A program made the position numbers and the translations under genes. 64,000 nt of DNA from JAJDFU01 sp964640855 (GTDB lineage: Bacteria > Bacteroidota > Bacteroidia > Chitinophagales > Saprospiraceae). The DNA is taken from contig CAZXIX010000005.1 in the NCBI GenBank assembly GCA_964640855.1, positions 1-64,000 of the forward strand, in the 5' to 3' direction. Position 1 is the first letter of the stretch. Every line of letters starts with the position of its first letter. This document shows positions 26,689 through 36,000 of this stretch, in pieces. The notes under the pieces were generated by a model, which saw only the letters and a program-made list of their open reading frames with translations, had not been told where the DNA came from and did not search any database.

Positions 26689-28134
26689 ATGAAGTCAACA
26701 TGTACCTCGCCGAGAAGCTGTACCATTCAGATTCTGTTTGTCTGCTTACTTCCTTTGATTCCCCTTTCCAGTGCGAAAAGCCAGACCCTGTCTGACTCGC
26801 TAAAATCCATTTTGGAGGCCAACAGTTCGGCCATATTCGAATTGTCGGGGCTCTCATTCGGGGGAGCTTCTACGGCTCTGATCAGCCCGTCCGGCAATGT
26901 GACGACTGCAGTTTCCGGCACCAGTATTCCGGGCGTGGACATGACGCCGGAGAACTTGCTGGGAGCTTCCGACTTCACCCAGACCCTGATGGCCGTTTTG
27001 ACATTCGCCCTGGCGGAGGAAGGAGCCCTCAGCCTGGCGGACCCGGTCGGTACCTATCTTTCAGTGGATTCATTAAACAACGTGCCCGGCAACCTTACGC
27101 TGGAGCAATTGCTGAGTCATACCTCCGGGCTTTTTAACTTTTCGGATGCCAGCGATTACAAGAGCACGCTTCTTTTTGATGTCACCCGCGCCTTTTCGCC
27201 CGGTGAGATTACTCAATTATTTGTGGAAGGCGCTTCTTCGCCGGGTAGCTTCTCCTATACCAATACCGGATATCTGGTGTTGGGGATGGTTCTCGAGTCG
27301 GCCAATGGATCGGAAACGCTTCAGGAGAGTATGGACAGGCTGGTGCTCAATCCCGCTGGAGTCCAAAATATGCCGATCTATCAGGCCAGCGATCCGGAAA
27401 ACCTGGCGCCCTTGTTTGACGACGTTTTTGGTACCGGCTTTCCCAATCAATTGACTCCTCATACCTCTGTATTTACGGGGGCCGGTTTTGCCGGGAATGT
27501 GTCGGGCACTCCTTCGGATATGATCCGGGTGATGCAGGCCCTGGCGGCGGGAGAATTGATCAGCGAGAATAGCCTGCAACAAATGTTAACCTTCACGGCG
27601 GTCAACGGCCGACTAGCCGATCGATATGGCCTCGGGGTAGAGGAGTTCAGCCTGGAGGTTGGCGGAGAAGAAAAACCCTACATCGGTCACTCGGGGGGTA
27701 TCAATTACCAGACTTTGGTCCTGTATTCTTTGGAGGACTCGGTGGGTGTGGCCCTGAGCACGAATAATGCCCTGGGAAGCCGGGAGGCTTTGTTGGAGAC
27801 CGCCAATCAGTACTTTCAGGCATTCGATGCTTTGGAAGACGATACGGTTACCAGCCTTGTACCGGTGATCCCGGGTGAGGTTCCCTTTTCTCTTTTTCCC
27901 AACCCGGTAAGCGATCAGCTAACGGTAAGTTTTGAATTGTCGGAAAGCGCCTGGGTCGGCATGACCCTGCGGGATGCTGCCGGCCGGGAAATCCAGACGA
28001 TGCAGGTTCAGCAAAGAGCGGCAGGAAAATATCAGGAACCGATCTCCGTGGTAGGAAATCTGCCGGCCGGATACTATTTCCTCCAAATAAGCATAAACGG
28101 GAAACCCAGTGCCCGGGCTTTTGTGAAGCAGTAA
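26689..28134 (+). CDS. Beta-lactamase-fold T9SS protein lacking the Ser-x-x-Lys dyad
   Basis: A 481-residue exported protein. After a signal peptide, residues 30-385 follow the class C beta-lactamase/serine hydrolase pattern: EEGALSLADPVGTYL, LEQLLSHTSGLFNF, SYTNTGYLVLGMVLE (the Tyr-x-Asn motif), YGLGVEEF and IGHSGGIN (the KTG-equivalent His-x-Gly). Where catalytic members have G-S-x-x-K, this protein has GASDFTQTLMA. Aligned without gaps from the EEG, Ser becomes Asp and Lys becomes Gln, so hydrolysis is unlikely. The C-terminal 80 residues are a type A T9SS sorting domain (SLFPNPVSDQLTVSFEL). It follows the TonB receptor by 33 bases. Two domains in the protein at 30093-38386 carry the same change. 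Confidence 0.85.
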   Translation: MKSTCTSPRSCTIQILFVCLLPLIPLSSAKSQTLSDSLKSILEANSSAIFELSGLSFGGASTALISPSGNVTTAVSGTSIPGVDMTPENLLGASDFTQTLMAVLTFALAEEGALSLADPVGTYLSVDSLNNVPGNLTLEQLLSHTSGLFNFSDASDYKSTLLFDVTRAFSPGEITQLFVEGASSPGSFSYTNTGYLVLGMVLESANGSETLQESMDRLVLNPAGVQNMPIYQASDPENLAPLFDDVFGTGFPNQLTPHTSVFTGAGFAGNVSGTPSDMIRVMQALAAGELISENSLQQMLTFTAVNGRLADRYGLGVEEFSLEVGGEEKPYIGHSGGINYQTLVLYSLEDSVGVALSTNNALGSREALLETANQYFQAFDALEDDTVTSLVPVIPGEVPFSLFPNPVSDQLTVSFELSESAWVGMTLRDAAGREIQTMQVQQRAAGKYQEPISVVGNLPAGYYFLQISINGKPSARAFVKQ

Positions 28135-28585
28135 GGGTTTTATCTGCGATTTTTTAAGCCGGCAAGGCAGGCCCTGATTTTTGCTTTTGTTTTTTGGGTA
28201 ATGTATGGAATATAAAAAATCGCTGTTTTATTAAATTGAGTATTCTGTTTAGGAAATAAAAATAATAATATTTTATAAAAACATTATGCTGGCGTTACAG
28301 ATAAAAAAAGATGGAATTTACCCACTTATTTAATTATCGATTGAACTCTGGTATTTCACTAAAAGGCTAGGGAAAAAACCCTTTAGCTTGGATTTTGTTC
28401 AAAAAATCGGTCGTGTTGGCAGGATAGGCGGTTAACAGAATATTAATATTTAATATGCTCAAAATTAAAATTCCTTTAATAGACAGAGTTAGATTATTGG
28501 CCGGTAATTTCTCAATTTAAAGCTTCGGTGATAAAGAGCATGCTCTTTTCTTGCCGAGTATCCCCTGACATTTTTTAACCACTTA
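28135..28585. other. AT-rich intergenic region
   Basis: About 450 bases, strongly AT-rich from 28190 to 28500 against a GC-richer background. It separates the receptor operon from the two following surface-protein genes and probably contains their promoter. No gene, RNA or exact -7 box was recognised. Confidence 0.45.
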
Positions 28586-30066
28586 ATGCTCATAATTATG
28601 TATTCTCTTTTCCACAAAGGGGTATTAACAAGTTTGTTAGTGCTCTCTTCTGTGCTCTCTGTTAAGGCACAGGATGTAACGATTGTTGTTTCCGGCAACA
28701 TCACTGCTGACGTAACCTGGGTTTCCACCGAGGTTTACCGTCTTGACGGCTTCGTGTTCGTGGAGCCTGGCGTAACCCTCACCATCGAGCCTGGTACGGT
28801 GATCAAGGGGTTGGAAGATCCTTCCAACGATGACAATGCCAGTGCATTGATCATTGCCCGCGGCGCTACGATCATTGCCGATGGTACGGAAGAAGCTCCG
28901 ATTATCTTCACCGCTGAGGATGACGACACCTCGGATCCCTTTGACCTGGATCAATTCCAGACGGGACTGTGGGGAGGCTTGATCCTGCTGGGCAATGCCC
29001 CCTTGAACTCGCCCGAAAGTGGATTCAACGGCGAATTCATCGAAGAATTCATCGAAGGGATTCCCGAAGAAAGAAGTCCGCTGGGAGCCTTTGGTGGAAA
29101 CAACCCGGAAGACAATTCGGGTATTGTACGCTACGTATCCATCCGCCACGCAGGTGCTGAATTGATTGCCAATGAGGAGATCAATGGCTTGACTCTGGGC
29201 GGTGTAGGTAGAGGAACCATCGTGGATTTCATAGAAGTTTATGCCAACGACGACGACGGAATCGAGTGGTTTGGCGGCAATGTGGACGTGAAGCATGCCG
29301 TGGTTGCTTTCGTTGCGGATGATTCCTACGATTACGATCAGGGAGCCAACTTCAGAGGCCAGTTCTGGTTCTCTATCGGAGCCAACGAGGCGGGGTCCAA
29401 CCGTGCCGGTGAGCACGACGGTGCTACCTCTCCGGAGAGTGCTCAGCCCTTTACTACGCCCAACATTTCCAATGTTACCTACATTGGTAAGGGTATTGCT
29501 CCTCAGGGAGAGCCCGAGATCATCCTTTTCCGTGACAACGCGGTGGCCGCTATCGCAATTCTCTTTTCTGCGAGTCCAACTCCGGACACCGTGTCGAGTT
29601 GAACTTTGATGAGCCGCTGACTTCCAATACACAGTTGAACGCCGGCAACCTGCAGGTTCAATTCTCTACTTTCGGTGGAGGCCTGCTGTTCATCTCCAGC
29701 GTTGCTTTCAACATTTCTGAAGCCAACCAGGTGCCTTCTGACGATCCTGATTTTGCGCTTCAGAACAACCAGTTGAACCTGGCCCGTAACGTAGCCGCCG
29801 GCATCTTCGGTGCTCCCACTGCGCTGAACGTATTGGCCCAGACCTGCCCGGTCGTATCCATCAGCCGCGAAGACAACAGCGGCGGTTTGGATCCTCGTAC
29901 CACTTCCGATGAAGCGACCAACTTCTCCGGCAATATTTTTGGCGACGACTTCTTTGAGCAGGTTGATTACCGGGGTGCTTTCGGACCGAATGTAGAAGAT
30001 TTCTGGGCCGGCTGGACTTACGTCGCCAAGCGCAACATCTTCGCTGCCGAACTGCAGAACAATTAA
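28586..30066 (+). CDS. Exported beta-helix-like surface protein (one apparent frameshift)
   Basis: A 493-residue protein if one base is restored. Signal peptide (LTSLLVLSSVLSVKAQ), then the repeat-rich pattern of a Bacteroidota family often labelled 'multidrug transporter' without basis: VEPGVTLTIEPGTVIKG, ALIIARGATIIADGTEEAP, GLWGGLILLGNAPLN, DNSGIVRYVSIRHAGAE and DDGIEWFGGNVDVKHAVV, consistent with a right-handed beta-helix. The frame breaks at about 29542: one G added to GCGGTGG joins RDNA to GGRYRNSLFCESNSGHRVEL. No T9SS tail was seen; the protein ends WTYVAKRNIFAAELQNN. The next gene starts 26 bases downstream. Confidence 0.8.
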
Positions 30067-30092
30067 TTATTTGATCTACTAAAACTCACGAA

Positions 30093-33000
30093 ATGAATTT
30101 TTGGAACCAAATTGGCTCCAATAGGCAAATGCTTAAAACAGCCCTGAGGGGTATGTTTCTGGCTCTTTGCTTGTTGAGCATTAACCTGGTTTACGGCCAG
30201 CTAGCCTACGTGGCTAACAACGCATCGAATGATGTGGCAGTCGTAGACCTTTCTACCGGCGATGTGGTGGCTACCATCGCATTGACGGGGGCACCGGTGA
30301 AAATCGCCGTAGCCCCGGACGGCTCGCAGATCGCTGCTGCGGGTACCACCTTTGTTTCTTTCCTCGATCCCTCTGACAACAGTGTGATCAATGAGGTAAC
30401 CAACGGAACGGAGGTACGTGAAGTCCTTTACTCTCCAGATGGCAGCACGGTCTATACTGTTGACCAGTTGACTACCCTGATCCAGCCTTTCGATGCTGCC
30501 ACTCAGGCTGAAGGTGCCTTCGGCTTCTTGCTGAGCGGTACCGGGCCTTTGGCGGGCGCTTTCGATCCTGCCACCGGAAATCTATTGGTTGTGAACAATG
30601 GTTCCGGTAACCTGGCCAACTTTACGGTCGGACCACTGACTCAGCAATTACCGAACATCCCTGTCGGGCAGGCCCCGCAGGATATCGTTTTCGACCCAAG
30701 CGGCAACATTGCCTATGTTCCCAACTTCAACAACAACAACGTTTCAGTTGTAGATATCTCAGCCGGTACGTCTACCACCATCGCTGGTTTCGACAGCCCG
30801 ATCGCTGCGGAGATCACCCCCGACGGATCCACCCTTTTTGTGATTAACGATGGGGACAACACCATTGCCGTTGTGGACATCGCTTCCGGTGAGATCACAA
30901 GCACCCTTACCGTAGGTTCTGAACCTCGCGGGCTGGCGGTTTCTGCAGATGGCTCCATCCTCGTCGTAACCAACTCCGCAGACGATAACATCAGCGTGAT
31001 TGACGTAGCTACCGGAACCGTTACCAGCACCATTGACGGAGTAGGTGACAGCCCGGTTAGCGTCGTAATCGTCGCTGGCGAGGAAACTGGAGGACCTGAT
31101 CTCCAGGAAGCCATCGACGAGGTCGTAAGCAACCAGACGATCACTGAGGTTCTGGGCCTTAACTTCGGCGGCGTCAGCACCGGAGTCATTGCTGCTGACG
31201 GCACGGTTTTTACCTCCGTAAGCGGCGTATCTATTCCCGATGTGGACTTGACTCCGGACCAGCGCCTGGGGGTCTCCGAGTTCACTCAGACGGTATTGGC
31301 TACATTGGCTCTTGCTTTGGAAGAAGACGGAGCTTTGACGCTCGATCAGACCGTAGGCGACCTGATCGACGTTTCCGGCCTGACCAACATACCCGGTGAC
31401 CGTACGGTTGAGCAGTTGCTGAACCACACCAGCGGCTATGCCAACTTTGCCGATTCGGACGATTACCAGAGTACCATTCTGTTTGATGCCACCCGGGCAT
31501 TCACCCCGGAAGAGATCACCGAGCTTTTCGTAGGTCCGGCTGCCGGTGCAGGTACCTTTTCTTACTCCAACACCAACTTCCTGGTATTGGGTCTGGTACT
31601 GGAAGCTGCCGGAGGCGGGACGCTGCAATCTCTGATCGATGATCTCATTGCCGGCCCTGCCGGGTTGAGCGGCGTTGAACTGTATTCCGGCACAGATCCC
31701 GACGATCTGGCACTCCTCTTCGCCGACGTGTTCGGAACCGGATTTCCCCAACAGCTTTCCCCCAATACTTCCGTACTGACTGGCGCCAGCTTTGCCGGCA
31801 ATCTGCTGGCTACTCCGGCTGATATGGTACAATTCATCCAGGCAGTAGATCAGGGAAATGTGATCTCGGAAGCAGGTGTTGAAAAGCTGTTGACCTTCAT
31901 GCCTTCCGCCGATCGTATTGGAACCGGATATGGTCTCGGTATCGAGGAATTTGAAGTAGAGATCAACGGAACCGCAACTACAGTGGTCGGTCATACAGGG
32001 AATATCAACTACGTTTCTACTCTGCTTTACAGCCCCCTGGCAGATGTGGGCGCCTACGTGGTGACCTCCAACGGAGTGGCTACCGAGCAGCAGGTATTTG
32101 ACCTGGCCCTTGAATTGCTGAATGTTTCTGTAGATTCCATTCCTGAGCCCCCTGTTGAGGAAGGAGATACGGCTTTTGTACAGATCGTACACAACGCAGC
32201 CGATCCGGCTGCCGAAGTAGTCGACATCTACGTCGTGGAGGGTATGGATACCACCAAGCTGGATGATGTTGCCTTCCGCACAGCCACGGCCTTCCTGCCG
32301 CTTCCTGCCGGCACGGACCTCGAAGTAGTGGTTGCCGGACCGGACAGCGAGAGTGCTGACGAAGGGCTGGCTACCTTCACCTTCAATCTGGCTGCCGACT
32401 CTTCTTACTATCTGGTCGCCAACGGCGTCCTGGAAGTGGATTCTTTCGCAGCCAACCCGGAAGGTTTGGACATTGGGTTCAACCTGTTCCCCTTTGAAGG
32501 AGCCCGCCAGGAAGGTGTTACGGACACCCTGGTTGACGTCAACGTCTTCCACGGATCCACAGACGCACCCAATGTGGGCGTAAATGCCAACGGAGGCGTT
32601 ATCATTCCCGGATTCTCTTACGGTGACTTCTCAGGCTACCTGAGCGTACCGGCTCAGGCTTATCAGTTGGACATAACTCCGGGTGGAGATACCAGCACGG
32701 TATTGTTCTCCTTCGAAGCAGACCTGAGCGGAGCTGCCGGAGGGGCAGCCCTTGTTTTGGCCAGTGGCTTTGTAGACACAGCGGCTAATGCGGGTGGTGC
32801 CGAATTCGGTCTGTTGGCTGTTTTCGCCGACGGTAGTTCTGCTTTGTTGCCCGTGGTAGCGGATACAGTTCCTCCTGCCGGAGATACGGCTTTTGTACAG
32901 ATCGTACACAACGCAGCCGATCCCGCTGCCGGGGTAGTCGACATTTACGTCGTGGAGGGTATGGATACCACCAAGCTGGATGATGTTGCCTTCCGCACAG

Positions 33001-36000
33001 CCACGGCCTTCCTGCCGCTTCCTGCCGGCACGGACCTCGAAGTAGTGGTTGCCGGACCGGACAGCGAGAGTGCTGACGAAGGGCTGGCTACCTTCACCTT
33101 CAATCTGGCTGCCGACTCTTCTTACTATCTGGTCGCCAACGGCGTCCTGGAAGTGGATTCTTTCGCAGCCAACCCGGAAGGTTTGGACATTGGGTTCAAC
33201 CTGTTCCCCTTTGAAGGAGCCCGCCAGGAAGGTGTTACGGACACCCTGGTTGACGTCAACGTCTTCCACGGATCCACAGACGCACCCAATGTGGGCGTAA
33301 ATGCCAACGGAGGCGTTATCATTCCCGGATTCTCTTACGGTGACTTCTCAGGCTACCTGAGCGTACCGGCTCAGGCTTATCAGTTGGACATAACTCCGGG
33401 TGGAGATACCAGCACGGTATTGTTCTCCTTCGAAGCAGACCTGAGCGGAGCTGCCGGAGGGGCAGCCCTTGTTTTGGCCAGTGGCTTTGTAGACACAGCG
33501 GCTAATGCGGGTGGTGCCGAATTCGGTCTGTTGGCTGTTTTCGCTGATGGTATGGCGGTGCTACTGCCTGCTGTTCAGGACACTGTGCCTGCGGATACCG
33601 GTGCCTTTACCCTGCAACTGTTTCACGCTTCCGACCTCGAAGGTGGCGTTGACGCTATCGATAATGCTCCGAACTTCGCGGCTATCATCGATACGCTGGA
33701 AGGCGAATTCGAGAACACCTTGATCCTTTCCGGTGGTGACAACTTCATCCCCGGTCCGTTCTTCAATGCGGCCGGCGACGGTTCTCTGCGTCCTGTTTTC
33801 CAGGATATTTATCAGACATTGTTCGACGAACCCGGCCTGACCAATATTCGGGAAGCGCCCGGACGCGCCGACATTACCATCATGAACATCATTGGTTTTG
33901 ATGCTTCGGCTGTGGGTAACCATGAATTTGATGCGGGTACGGATGCCTTAGCGGACATCATTGGAACCGATATTCGCGGTGAAGCCTTGAGTGATGTACG
34001 CTGGTTGGGCGCTCAGTTCCCGTATTTGTCTGCCAACCTGGATTTCAGTGGAGATGGAGCCTTGAGCGAACTAGCCACCATGGATATCCTCGACAATACG
34101 GCTTTCCGTTCTACTCCTGGCGACCTTGCGGCTGCTGCCGAAGCTCCGAAGCTGGCTCCTGCCACGACCATCGAGCGGGGTGGTGAGACCATCGGTGTCA
34201 TCGGTGCCACTACACAGTTTGTGGAATCTATTTCTTCTACCGGTGGTGTGGAGGAAACCAGCAGTGACGGTACGATAAGCATGTCTGCTTTGCTGCGGTC
34301 ATACAGCCGGTGATCGACGGATTTACGGCTCAGGGTATCGATAAAGTGATCCTGACAACGCACCTTCAGCAAATTGCACTGGAGAAGGAGCTGGCTACGC
34401 TTCTGAGCGGCATCGACATCATCGTTGCCGGAGGTTCTGATGTGCTCATGGCTCAGGAGGACGATGTCCTTCGCCCCGGCGATACAGCGGAAGAGGAATA
34501 CCCGTTCCTGACCACCAACCTGGACGGTGATCCTGTTGCCATTGTCAGTACGGACGGCGAATATACCTATGTAGGACGTCTGGTAGTGAACTTCAATAAT
34601 GAAGGGGTGATCGACACGGCTTCCCTGTCGGATCCGATCAATGGAGCCTATGCTGCTATCGAGGAGGTGGTGAATGATGTTTGGGGCGGTGAAGATCCCT
34701 TCGTGGAAGACAGCAAGGGAGAACTGGTTTCCCGCCTAACGGGTGCCATCACCGAGTTTGTAAATTCCCTGGACAGCATCATCGTAGGTCGTACTGACGT
34801 CTTCCTGGAAGGAAGAAGGGATTTCGTGCGGACCGAGGAAACCAACCTGGGAAGCCTGACGGCTGATGCCAACCTGGCCATTGCTCAGGCTTTTGACACA
34901 ACCGTCGTTATTTCCCTGAAGAACGGTGGCGGTATTCGTGCCGCGATCGGTACGGTTGACATCGATGGCAATCTGCTGCCTCCTCCCGCCAACTCTGAAA
35001 CGGGCAAGGAAGATGGTGACGTATCTGCGTTGGATGTGGTGAACTCGCTGCGCTTCAACAATACCCTTACCTTGTTGACCCTGACAGCCGAAGAGCTGAA
35101 GGCCGTTCTGGAACATGCCGTCGCAGCATCTTCTGAGGATCTGGGCAATCAGCCGGGTCGCTTCCCGCAACTGGGCGGTGTCAGCATCCTGGTGGATCTT
35201 AGCAAGCCGGAAGGTTCCCGCGTCGGAGAAGCCTTGTTGATCGATGCAGACGGAAACGCTACCGATACCATCATTGCCGGTGGGGAGTTGGCGGATCCGG
35301 CTTCCACTTACCGTATTGTTACGCTGAACTTCCTGGCTGACGGTGGTGATGGATACCCATTCCCCGCCACGGATCGCGTGGAACTGTCCGATGAGTTGAC
35401 CGAACCGGGCAACTTTGAATTTGCCGATCCCGGTACCGAGCAGGATGCTTTCGCTGAATACATGTTTACCAACTTCTTCGATACGCCTTTTGCCGAGGCT
35501 GAGACGCCGAGAGATGAGGATACCCGGATTCGCTTTGGAGAATTCCAGGCTCCGCCGGATCCCGGTGTGGAAGAAGCGCTTCAAGCTATCCTGGATGAAT
35601 CTACCCTCACAGAAGTCCTTCCCGGACTGAGCTTCGGAGGTATTTCTACTTCTGTCGTTACCAGTGACGGGCAGTCCTTCGAACTGGTGTCCGGCGATGC
35701 TTCTCCCGGTGCTGAGTTGACCGCTGAAGCCCGTCTGGGTGCTTCCGAGGTTTCTCAGACGCTGGCTGCTGCGCTGACCCTGGCTCTGATGGAAGAAGGT
35801 GCCTTGATGCTTTCTCAGACGGTGGGTGACTTCATCGAGGTTAGCGGATTGACCAACGTTTCGGCTGATATCACCATTGAGCAACTGCTGTCTCACACCA
35901 GTGGATTGGATGACTTTGGTTCGGATGAGGACTACAAGAGCACCATCCTCTTTGATGTAAGCCGCGAGTTCACCGCCGATACCCTCACGCAATTGTTTGT

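Noticed and set aside
24540..34298. Phase variation by homopolymer slippage
   Set aside because: The affected G runs are one to four bases long, too short for efficient slippage, and each needs the same one-base correction.
33600..35550. The nucleotidase domain as a dead enzyme because it lacks the GGHSH motif and has HASDLEG instead of a D-x-H-G motif
   Set aside because: As far as I recall, an entire subfamily of bacterial nucleotidases has the same HASD-x-E and GGS-N/D forms with GNHEFD kept, so this is not evidence of inactivity.
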